Of a stretch of 64,000 nt of DNA, positions 18,004 to 25,248 are shown in pieces (the stretch's first letter is position 1; the number at the start of each line of letters is the position of its first letter). Source of the DNA: Planctomycetota bacterium (GTDB lineage Bacteria; Planctomycetota; Planctomycetia; Gemmatales; Gemmataceae); NCBI GenBank assembly GCA_029777335.1, contig JAKOSN010000073.1, positions 1 through 64,000 of the forward strand. The letters run 5' to 3'. The notes under the pieces were generated by a model. The model made no database searches. It was not told the DNA's origin and saw nothing but the letters and a program-made list of their open reading frames with translations. A program made the position numbers and the translations under genes.

Positions 18004-19770
18004 ATGTTCTGGCGCCTGATCGGAACCTATGGTGTGCTGACGGTCGCAGCGATCACCCTGCTCGGCTTTGTGCTGGAACGCCGGGTAGAACGTCACGAAC
18101 AACAACTCATCGAAAAAACCCTCCAGACCCGCCTGGTGCGAGTGGACATCGATCTGCGTGGGATCCGTGATCCAGCACAACTCCAGAAACGCATCGACGA
18201 GATGATTGAGGTCGAACCGGGGCTGCGCATCACCCTGCTGCGTGAGGATGGCGAGGTGCTCGCCGATACGGCCGAGGAGGCCGATCGCCTCGTCAACCAC
18301 GCCACGCGCCAGGAGATTGTGCAGGCTCGAACCCAGGCGTTCGGCAGTCACATTCGTCGGAGTAGCAGTATCGACAAGGAAATGATCTACGTGGCGAAGC
18401 ATCGTGAGAACCCAGAGGGACCGGTCGCTTTTGTGCGCGTTGCCCTCGCTCTGGATCAGGTGGCGGAACCGCTGGCGGATTTACGCAGACTGGTCACCAC
18501 CTCGGCAGCCCTGGCGGCAGGTCTGACCCTAATCCTGACGGCATGGTTTTCCCGGCGCATCGCCCGTCCGATTCAGGAAGTCGCCCAGGCGGCCGAACGC
18601 ATTGCTGCCGGCGACTATGGCCAGAAGGTGTACGCCTCCGGACAGAGTGAAGTGGTGCGCCTGGCGCGCAGTTTCAACAACATGAGCGAGCGCCTCGAAG
18701 AACAGATCACCAAGCTGGAGGACGATCAGGAACAGCTTCGGGCCATCCTGAGCGGAATGGTCGAGGGGGTGGTGGCACTCGATGCCGAACAGCGCATTCT
18801 CTTTGTCAATGAGCGTGCTCGCCAGCTTCTCGAGTTTGCTACTCCCAGCCCGGTGGGAAGAAAGCTCTGGGATGTGGTTCGGCAACGCTCCCTGCTCGAT
18901 GTGGTGCAACGGGCTCTGACCGAGCGCGAACCCCAGCGCGTGGAGTTGAACTGGCACGGTCTGACGCAACGCAGCCTGACCGTTCATGCGGCCCGTTTGC
19001 CGGGAGAGATCCCGCGCGGAGCGGTCCTGGTCATTCACGATACCACCGATCTGCGCCGGCTGGAACGGCTGCGCAGCGAGTTCGTGGCCAACGTTTCCCA
19101 TGAGTTAAAGACTCCGCTCACCGTGATCAAAACGTGCATGGAGACGCTCCTGGAAGGCGGAGCAGCGGAGGATCCCAACCATCGCCGCACCTTTCTGGAA
19201 CAGGTTTCCGATCAGGCCAATCGCTTGCACTATTTGATCGTCGACATGCTCAGTCTTGCGCGGATCGAGGCCGGCACGGAGGTGTTCGATTTCCGTGAGG
19301 TCGCTCTCGCAGAGGCGGTTGAACTGGTCTGCGACCGACAGCGCGCTCGTGCCGAGTCCAGAAATCAGACCCTGGCGATCGAAGGGAGTGACGATGTGGT
19401 GGTCTGGGCCGATGAGGAAGCGGTCTTCCAGATTCTCGACAACCTGATCGATAACGCCCTGAAATACACCCCCGTACAGGGGCGCATTCAGGTTCGCTGG
19501 TGGGCCGAGGGACAGCATGGCTGTGTCGAGGTGCGCGATACCGGAATTGGCATCCCCGCGCAGGACCTGCCCCGTATCTTCGAGCGCTTCTACCGAGTGG
19601 ACAAGGCTCGCTCGCGCGAGATGGGCGGGACGGGGTTGGGTCTGTCGATCGTGAAACACCTGGTGCAGGCGATGCACGGCAGCATCAGCGCAGTCAGTCA
19701 GGTGAATGAGGGGACAACCTTTACGGTGCGTTTACCGCAACCAGTTGAAACACCAACTCCGAGTGTGTGA
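18004..19770 (+). CDS. PhoR-like membrane sensor histidine kinase (orphan)
   Basis: A 588-residue two-component sensor. A transmembrane helix at about residues 7-24 and another at 164-182 flank an extracytoplasmic sensor of about 140 residues. HAMP follows (about 183-235), then a PAS domain (about 243-345), HisKA with the phospho-accepting His366 in FVANVSHELKTPLT, and the ATPase lid motifs NLIDNALKY, DTGIGIP and GGTGLGLSIVKHL. The domain order is that of PhoR. I chose the ATG at 18004 because it begins directly before the first membrane helix; an in-frame TTG 42 bases earlier is the only upstream alternative. No response regulator, phoU or pst gene is adjacent, so its partner must lie elsewhere. 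Confidence 0.88.
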   Translation: MFWRLIGTYGVLTVAAITLLGFVLERRVERHEQQLIEKTLQTRLVRVDIDLRGIRDPAQLQKRIDEMIEVEPGLRITLLREDGEVLADTAEEADRLVNHATRQEIVQARTQAFGSHIRRSSSIDKEMIYVAKHRENPEGPVAFVRVALALDQVAEPLADLRRLVTTSAALAAGLTLILTAWFSRRIARPIQEVAQAAERIAAGDYGQKVYASGQSEVVRLARSFNNMSERLEEQITKLEDDQEQLRAILSGMVEGVVALDAEQRILFVNERARQLLEFATPSPVGRKLWDVVRQRSLLDVVQRALTEREPQRVELNWHGLTQRSLTVHAARLPGEIPRGAVLVIHDTTDLRRLERLRSEFVANVSHELKTPLTVIKTCMETLLEGGAAEDPNHRRTFLEQVSDQANRLHYLIVDMLSLARIEAGTEVFDFREVALAEAVELVCDRQRARAESRNQTLAIEGSDDVVVWADEEAVFQILDNLIDNALKYTPVQGRIQVRWWAEGQHGCVEVRDTGIGIPAQDLPRIFERFYRVDKARSREMGGTGLGLSIVKHLVQAMHGSISAVSQVNEGTTFTVRLPQPVETPTPSV

Positions 19771-19821
19771 GGAGGAAGATAACAAGACGAGAGTTGTGGG
19801 AAGCGAGGAGCGCAAAACCCA

Positions 19822-19860
19822 GAACCCCTGACACGAGGCCGAGCCTTGTATCAGGGGTTC
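19822..19860. terminator. Bidirectional terminator hairpin between kinase and pilin genes
   Basis: Two 18-base arms (19822-19839 and 19843-19860) pair around a 3-base loop with one G-T wobble and one mismatch; the outer arm begins GAACCCCTGA. The genes on both sides converge here. On the minus strand the stem is followed by GGGTTTT, favouring termination of the pilin transcript. The plus-strand side has CTTTG. Confidence 0.8.
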
Positions 19861-19907
19861 CTTTGTGCGAATCCGACAATCCTAGGTGATTGCCTGGACC
19901 AACAACA

Positions 19908-20213
19908 TTACTGGCAGGCGGTGGTCGGGTCGGTGCCGGCGAACTGAGCATTGACGCTGTTGATCGGGATCGAGTCAATGCTGTCCACAAACTTCGAGCC
20001 AGCGGTGCTGCTCACGCAGTTGGTCAGACCGGCAAAGCTGTAGGACTGATCGAGGGACAGGACCGCGGTGGCGAAGTCTTCGAGTTCATCGGTGACCGCG
20101 TTGCGAACAGCAACCAGACCGGTGATGACGCCGAGGACAAGGATCGTCGCGACGAACACCCACTCGACCGCGATCAACGCACCGCAATCATCCTTCCAAA
20201 GCTTCTGCATCAT
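19908..20213 (-). CDS. Flp-type (type IVb/Tad) pilin, planctomycete variant
   Basis: A 101-residue small pilin. A short basic leader MMQKLWKDDCG precedes the hydrophobic helix ALIAVEWVFVATILVLGVITGLVAV, the prepilin arrangement of Flp pilins, and a polar C-terminus of about 60 residues containing two Cys. In standard Flp pilins the Glu is at +5 after the cleavage Gly. Here, counting from CG/ALIAVEW, it is at +6. The start is the first of two adjacent ATGs, with GGAGGT eight bases upstream. No tad or cpa assembly genes are in the window, so it must use machinery encoded elsewhere. A sigma-54-like promoter lies about 100 bases upstream. Confidence 0.8.
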   Translation of the reverse strand: MMQKLWKDDCGALIAVEWVFVATILVLGVITGLVAVRNAVTDELEDFATAVLSLDQSYSFAGLTNCVSSTAGSKFVDSIDSIPINSVNAQFAGTDPTTACQ

Positions 20214-20313
20214 CGTAGCCAACCTCCAGAATGGGAAATAGAGAACTCGCAAGGAATTCGCCACCTCTCTGTGGTTCCCCCGTCGAATCCCTGATGCGAA
20301 CAAAAAGTTATAA

Positions 20314-20329
20314 GGCACAGCCTGTGCCA
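20314..20329 (-). promoter_or_regulatory. Candidate sigma-54 promoter for the pilin gene
   Basis: Reading the minus strand, TGGCACA-GGCT-GTGCC has the invariant GG and GC of sigma-54 promoters spaced by exactly 10 bases. The -24 half is perfect and the -12 half departs from TTGCA at two positions. Transcription would start near 20302, giving a leader of about 90 bases. The element is also a perfect palindrome (GGCACAG-C-CTGTGCC), so a repressor operator is the alternative reading. Confidence 0.4.
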
Positions 20330-20540
20330 TCGAAAGAGGAAGATAGGCAAGAAATTCATCGCCATCGACATAAGAATATAATTAAAAACATCTTACAGAA
20401 AAAAATTTCCTCTCAAGGCTCGCCTTCCTCGGTCCCCGGGTGTAGAGAGTGAGGAGTAAGATCGTTTCCAGGTGTTATCAGTCTGTTTCCCGTGTTAATC
20501 CGCAGATTAACATTTCCTGGCTGGAGGTGACAAAATAGTA

Positions 20541-20577
20541 AAGCGAGAGAACGGCTTCCCTACCAGTCCTCTCGCTT
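20541..20577 (-). terminator. Rho-independent terminator of the flotillin operon
   Basis: On the minus strand AAGCGAGAG pairs perfectly with CTCTCGCTT across a 19-base loop. The stem is followed by TACTATTTTG. It begins 33 bases after the flotillin stop codon. Confidence 0.7.
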
Positions 20578-20609
20578 CGTTGGGAGTGGTCAATTCGGGG
20601 TCGCTCAGC

Positions 20610-22355
20610 TCATCCCTTGGGGGGGAGGGGAGCGCTATTGGTCGAGTTATTGTCCTGGTGCGACGAGGGTTCCGTCGTCAAGCGAGCGAGGTACTCCGGC
20701 ACCTCGACCCCACCGATATCCTTGAGGACCTGCATCATGGGCGGCATGGCCCGCGCCATGCTCTGCAAAAAGTTCACGGTATTGCTGTTCTGGCCATTGC
20801 CGTTGCCCCCGCCTTCCCACACGATCACCTTGTCGAACTTGATGTTCGCAATTGCCTTGGCGGCGGTCTCCGCCAGATGATCGAGGTGTTCCAGCATCAG
20901 CATCTGGAACGCTTGCTGGGCGCCTCCACAGGCCTCGATGATGCGCTGTAAACCTTCGCCCTTCTTGGCCATGATCTCAAACTGGCCGCGGGCCTCAGCT
21001 TCCAATCGAGCGAAGATGGCCGCGGCGGCCCCCTCGGCCTCAATGCGCTGGCGCTGCGCCTCGGCCTCCGCCTCGACGATCTTCCGGGCCTTCTCGGCCT
21101 TGGCAGGGGCCTCCAGGGCGGCGCGCTTTTCTGCCTCGACCCGCTCCGCGTCGGCCAGGGCCGCTCGTGCCATGGCGCGGTTCTGCGCCTCCTGCACGGC
21201 CGCCTCCGCTTCGCGTTTGGCCGTTTCGGCTCGCTGGTAGTTTTCCGCCTGCTTGACCGACAGCGTCGCCTGCGCCGTTGCCACATCAGCCTGCGCCGCT
21301 GCTTCCCCGGTGACCGCCTTGGCGTTGGCCTCCGCCAGGCGGATGCGCATATCGCGCTCGGCTTCCTTGACGCGCGTCTCTCGTTCAAACGCGGCGCTTT
21401 GTTCCCCGATCTTCTGGTCGCGATCCAGTTCGGCGATCCGAATGGCCTGCTGACGCTGGGCTTCCTTGATCATCGCCTCGCGTTCAAAGTTGGCTGTTTG
21501 CTCCCCAACCTTCTGTTCCTTATCGAGTTGCGCCAATCGGATTGCCTGTTCCCGCTGCGCCTCTCGTGTCCCGATTTCGCGGACCTTGTTGGCGTTGGCC
21601 ACCTGGATCGACTTCTCGCGTTCGGCCTCCGCCACCCCGATCTGTCCCAGCTTTTCTTGCTCGGCCACATCGACCTTGGCCTTCTGCACCGCCTGCGACG
21701 ATGCCTTGCGCCCGATGGCATCGATGTAGCCCGACTCGTCGGTGATGTCGGTGATGTTGACGTTGATCAGCACCAGGCCGATCTTCTTCAACTCCGGTTC
21801 CAGCGAAAGCTGAATGGCTTCGAGGAACTTATCGCGATCCCGGTTGATATCCTCGATCCGCATCGAGGCGATTACCTGGCGGAGTTGACCGAAGATGATG
21901 TCCGCCGCCTGTTGCCGGATTTCCTCGCTGTTCAGATCGAGCAGACGGATGGCCGCATTGGAGCGCAACTCCGGTTCGGTCCCCACGGCCACCGTGAACA
22001 CACTGGGCACGTTGACACGGATGTTCTCGATCGACAGCGCCCCACGCAGCGGGATTTCGATCTGGATCGGCTCCAGCGAAAGATACTTGTACTCCTGAAT
22101 TAACGGCCAGACAAACGCGGCGCCGCCGTGGATGCACTGGGCGGTTGCCCCTCCCTTGGTGCGACCGAAAATTACCAGGATCCGGTTACTCGGACAGCGC
22201 TTGTACCGGGAGCTAAGTAGCATCAACGAACTGAACAGCAGCAAACCGGCTGCAACGACGATCACCAGAACCGTCGTCCAGAACGGCGACAGTTGCGGCT
22301 CCGCGGCAAAGAGAAGATCGCGCGACCCGGAAGCCAGCAGCGTAAGGTTACACAT
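20610..22355 (-). CDS. Flotillin-family membrane protein (YqiK-like)
   Basis: A 581-residue SPFH/flotillin protein. One membrane helix near residues 24-45 (FWTTVLVIVVAAGLLLFSSLMLLSS) precedes the SPFH domain (about 50-210; SNRILVIFGRTKGG, then FLEAIQLSLEPELKKIGLVLINVNI). A very long Ala/Glu/Lys/Arg coiled coil follows (about 215-470) in which EREAMIKEAQRQQAIRIAELD-type units recur. Flotillins organise membrane microdomains; YqiK is the E. coli homologue. The start has AGGAGA about nine bases upstream and overlaps the stop of the NfeD-like gene by eight bases, so the two are translationally coupled as in yqiJ-yqiK. The Asn/Ser/Gly-rich C-terminus is low complexity. Confidence 0.92.
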   Translation of the reverse strand: MCNLTLLASGSRDLLFAAEPQLSPFWTTVLVIVVAAGLLLFSSLMLLSSRYKRCPSNRILVIFGRTKGGATAQCIHGGAAFVWPLIQEYKYLSLEPIQIEIPLRGALSIENIRVNVPSVFTVAVGTEPELRSNAAIRLLDLNSEEIRQQAADIIFGQLRQVIASMRIEDINRDRDKFLEAIQLSLEPELKKIGLVLINVNITDITDESGYIDAIGRKASSQAVQKAKVDVAEQEKLGQIGVAEAEREKSIQVANANKVREIGTREAQREQAIRLAQLDKEQKVGEQTANFEREAMIKEAQRQQAIRIAELDRDQKIGEQSAAFERETRVKEAERDMRIRLAEANAKAVTGEAAAQADVATAQATLSVKQAENYQRAETAKREAEAAVQEAQNRAMARAALADAERVEAEKRAALEAPAKAEKARKIVEAEAEAQRQRIEAEGAAAAIFARLEAEARGQFEIMAKKGEGLQRIIEACGGAQQAFQMLMLEHLDHLAETAAKAIANIKFDKVIVWEGGGNGNGQNSNTVNFLQSMARAMPPMMQVLKDIGGVEVPEYLARLTTEPSSHQDNNSTNSAPLPPKG

Positions 22356-23013
22356 GAGTGACAGTCTCCTGCGATGTGGGGACAACCTCGACGGTATCGG
22401 GACTGAGCACCGCCACCACCTTGATCGTGGTGCCAGTGGGGAGTTCGTCTTGCGAGGTGACGGCCTGCACTTCAACCGTGCGGTTTTGCAAAACGAGCGT
22501 CACCTTGCCCTTGCCGCCCTTCTGCCCTGGAACACGAAGGTACACCGTGCCCGTATGGCCCACGGCCCGCTCGATGCGGACCGTGCCATCCGATTTCAAC
22601 CGGGACAGGAAGCGCATCATCGACGCGACCGCATAGAGGGCCACGCCTCCGGAGGCCAGGGCGATTACCACATTGAGGAGGGAGTCCACTCCGCCGTAAT
22701 AGGCGGCCAGGCCTCCCAAACCAAAGAAAGTGAACCCCGCCGTGATGGCCCGGAAACTGAGCATGCCGAAGTACCAGGCGGCCCCTCCATCCTCGACATC
22801 GGCGTCGTGGTGACCTCCCTCGGAGCCCCCATCGCCAACATCGTGGTCGCCGGCGTCATGGCCCATTTCGCCGTGATCAATCTCGGCGTGCCCCACGTCG
22901 CCATGCCCCGCGTCGCCCCCCTCCCCGCCGCCCAGCCCAACCAAACTGGCCAGCGCCTGGCAAACCAGCAAGGTGCCGCCGAAGGCAGCACACACCAAAA
23001 AGAACATCTCCAT
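22348..23013 (-). CDS. NfeD-like/YqiJ-like membrane partner of flotillin
   Basis: A 221-residue inner-membrane protein. An N-terminal helix (MFFLVCAAFGGTLLVCQALASLVG) leads into an unusual Gly/His/Asp-rich segment at about residues 29-75, with repeated GHD/GDAGH-type units that could bind metal. Two or three further helices (about 80-135) and a C-terminal OB-fold typical of NfeD/YqiJ proteins (AVGHTGTVYLRVPGQKGGKGKVTLVLQNRTVEVQAV) follow. YqiJ/YuaF partners are encoded beside flotillins and act with them at the membrane. The acidic His-rich insert is not something I associate with the family. Confidence 0.85.
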   Translation of the reverse strand: MEMFFLVCAAFGGTLLVCQALASLVGLGGGEGGDAGHGDVGHAEIDHGEMGHDAGDHDVGDGGSEGGHHDADVEDGGAAWYFGMLSFRAITAGFTFFGLGGLAAYYGGVDSLLNVVIALASGGVALYAVASMMRFLSRLKSDGTVRIERAVGHTGTVYLRVPGQKGGKGKVTLVLQNRTVEVQAVTSQDELPTGTTIKVVAVLSPDTVEVVPTSQETVTHV

Positions 23014-23412
23014 GCTGAACCCCTTCCTCTCAAGAGGTTTTCCTGGTTGATGATGAGTCTGCTCACCAGGTGATTCGCTGGGCTGCCGAGTTGATTGCTC
23101 TGGAATCGCTGCGGATTACCCCGAAATCCTTCCAAGCTGGCGATTTACTGAGCAAGTGTCCAGAATCCGGACCTGATTGCGAGTCAAGTTGTTAGTATTT
23201 TGCCCAGGCGCGAAAGGGGATGTCAATTACTTCCCCTGCGGAGGAGGAAAATTTAACACCCTGGGCAATCGGGAAAGATGGAATGATCGTCGGGATCAGT
23301 ACGGGGCAAATGAGAAGGCCGCGCACCTTGCGAAAGAAGCTCGCGCGGTGTATCCTCACATTCACCCCACGATCGCTTCGAGACCAAGGAGTTCCTCTGG
23401 AGGAAGACTGGC
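23014..23412. other. Divergent gap with a nested 69-base hairpin
   Basis: No gene is supported in these 399 bases. TTGCCCAGG at 23200-23208 pairs with CCTGGGCAA at 23260-23268. Inside it AGGGGA at 23215-23220 pairs with TCCCCT at 23232-23237. The structure lies about 145 bases upstream of the next plus-strand gene. Nine-base inverted repeats at this spacing are expected a few times by chance in this much intergenic DNA, so only the nesting is suggestive. Confidence 0.35.
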
Positions 23413-24159
23413 ATGTGTTGCTTTTCGCGCCCGGTGAAACTGGTGGCTGACACCAACATCTTTGCCCGCGCTGGCAAGGAGGGCTATCAGTCCCTCGTGT
23501 ACAGCATGATCATGAACGCCGCTGAACCGCTGGCAATGATTCTCCCCATCCCGGTGCCGAAAGCCACCAAGGAGGACGCGGTCAAGTTTATCAATCTGGA
23601 GAAGTATCCCACCTTCTTCGCCGAGATGCGCACCGGCTTCCCCCCGCCACCGCCCCCTCGCCAGGGCGGCACCAAGGGACCGCCCGATAACTCGCTGGGG
23701 CTTCCCACCTTGAAGGTCGAGAAAGTGGGCAGTTTCATTGCCTCCTTCGTTCCCACAGTCAAGGATTTTAGCCGTCTGGACGAGCAGTTCCGCCTCCCCA
23801 GCACCGTGTGGGACAAACTCCCGGCCTACGCCGACCATGGCTTTGTCGTCTTCAAGCTGGAGAAGGGCGCCCAGAAGGTGCATCCCATGGCGTTCTCATT
23901 CCCTCGTGCCAATCCCAAGCAGCTCTTTTTCCCCACGGTCCACATCCACGATGGCAAGGTCCACGAGACTGCCAAGTTCGATCACGCGCTCTTCTGCCAG
24001 TCCAGTGGCGAGAACCTGATGGCGTGGGAGGAATCGAAGCAACCCGCTGAGATGTTCATGAAGAACGTGAGCAAGTCCCAGGGATTGATCGATCCCAAGG
24101 CGCATTGCTACCGCAAGCTCATCGTTGGGCGTCGCAAAAACGCGGATATCCTGGTCTAG
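23413..24159 (+). CDS. Conserved protein of unknown function (MCCFSRPV type)
   Basis: A 248-residue protein without signal peptide or membrane helix. It begins with a Cys pair (MCCFSRPVKLVADTNIFAR), has LVYSMIMNAAEPLAMILPIPVP and DAVKFINLEKYPTFF, then a proline run (PPPPPPRQGG near residue 76), then VGSFIASFVPTVKDFSRLDEQFRLP, GFVVFKLEKG, and a C-terminal part with clustered His (HIHDGKVHETAKFDHALFCQ). I recall similar proteins in other planctomycetes but know of no function. GGAGG lies nine bases before the ATG. It is flanked by the divergent flotillin pair and, convergently, the PFOR operon. Confidence 0.75.
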   Translation: MCCFSRPVKLVADTNIFARAGKEGYQSLVYSMIMNAAEPLAMILPIPVPKATKEDAVKFINLEKYPTFFAEMRTGFPPPPPPRQGGTKGPPDNSLGLPTLKVEKVGSFIASFVPTVKDFSRLDEQFRLPSTVWDKLPAYADHGFVVFKLEKGAQKVHPMAFSFPRANPKQLFFPTVHIHDGKVHETAKFDHALFCQSSGENLMAWEESKQPAEMFMKNVSKSQGLIDPKAHCYRKLIVGRRKNADILV

Positions 24160-24243
24160 TCGACCCGGGAAGTTACCCGTGCTCCTCTCTCCTCCCATCG
24201 GGAGCAAGCGGAGCACGGGTTCCCCTCCAGGGTCCACTCCAAC

Positions 24244-25248
24244 TTACCGCGCCGTTTCTTCCGCATTCCAACTTTGCAGAATCTTCACGTAGTTGGCTCG
24301 TTCGTAGGCGTGCGGATTGCCGCACCGGAGCAGGCTCATGTTGCCCTGCATCTGGTGGAGCGATTCATACTCATGCTCCTCCAACCACTGGGCCAGTTCA
24401 GTGCGCAGACGTACGAGCAGTTCCGGGCCGTGCTGCAACAGAGCGGCGACCATCTGCACTCCCTGCGCCCCCGCCATCACCGCCTTGATTACGTCCTGCA
24501 CAGAGTGCACTCCCCCCGTTGCCGCCAGGGAGCCGCGCACCCGCCCCGAGAGAATCGCCAGCCAGCGCAGCCGGAGCAACAATTCCGCAGGGCTGGAGAG
24601 ATTCACCCGCACCACTTCCAGTTGTTCAACGTCGATGTCCGGTTGATAGAAGCGATTGAACAGGACAAAGGCGTCACACCCCAGCGCGTCCAGTTTGGAG
24701 ACAAAATTGGCGATCGAGGAATAGAACGGGGACAGCTTGACCGCCAGGGGAATGCGAATCGCCTCCTTGACACGCTTGACCACCCGCAGACTGCGTTGCT
24801 CGATCATCTCGCCCGTTTCTGCAAGATCGGTGGCGAGGTCGTAGAGATTCAGTTCCAATCCATCGGCGCCGGCCTGCTCGATGTAGCGGGCATAGGTCAG
24901 CCAGCCACCCTCCGTGGTGCCGTTGAGGGATGCAATCACAGGGATACTGACTGCCGCTTTCAGGCGATAAATCTGATCGAGATACTCCTCGGGACCCAGA
25001 CGAAAATCGGCCGGGCGTGGGAGATAACTGAGCGCTTCGTTGAACGATTCATCGGCGGTTTCCAGCGCGCGGTAGTGGGCCAGTTCCTCGCTGACAATCT
25101 GTTCCTCGAAGAGCGAGCGCATAATGATCATCGGCGCTCCGGCATCTTCAAGCCGACGAACCATGTCCAGGTCATCCGCGAGTGGCGAGGCACCAGGGAT
25201 GAGCGGGTGGGCCAGTTTGAAACCCATGTAGTTGGTGCTGAGATTCAT
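24244..25248 (-). CDS. Dihydroorotate dehydrogenase-like flavoprotein linked to PFOR
   Basis: A 334-residue TIM-barrel protein of the DHOD-like group. Visible marks are MGFKLAHPLIPGASPL, PVIASLNGTTEGGW, GADGLELNLYDLA, IPLAVKLSPFYSSI and the phosphate-binding LAATGGVHSVQDVIKAVMAGAQGVQMVAALLQHG. It overlaps nifJ by four bases (ATGA), so translation is coupled. Genes of this type often accompany pyruvate:ferredoxin oxidoreductase and are usually annotated as dihydroorotate dehydrogenase-like. Whether it oxidises dihydroorotate is doubtful. A role as a flavin electron-transfer partner would be inference. Confidence 0.88.
   Translation of the reverse strand: MNLSTNYMGFKLAHPLIPGASPLADDLDMVRRLEDAGAPMIIMRSLFEEQIVSEELAHYRALETADESFNEALSYLPRPADFRLGPEEYLDQIYRLKAAVSIPVIASLNGTTEGGWLTYARYIEQAGADGLELNLYDLATDLAETGEMIEQRSLRVVKRVKEAIRIPLAVKLSPFYSSIANFVSKLDALGCDAFVLFNRFYQPDIDVEQLEVVRVNLSSPAELLLRLRWLAILSGRVRGSLAATGGVHSVQDVIKAVMAGAQGVQMVAALLQHGPELLVRLRTELAQWLEEHEYESLHQMQGNMSLLRCGNPHAYERANYVKILQSWNAEETAR

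Larger units (their letters stand above)
20214..20609. other. Gene-free gap upstream of the pilin gene
   Basis: This 396-base gap holds the pilin promoter region, an AT-rich stretch at about 20371-20410 unlike the GC-rich surroundings, and a perfect palindrome TGTTAATC-CGCA-GATTAACA at 20493-20512 suited to a dimeric regulator. The flotillin terminator at 20541-20577 closes the left end of the neighbouring transcript. No protein-coding potential is supported. Confidence 0.5.
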
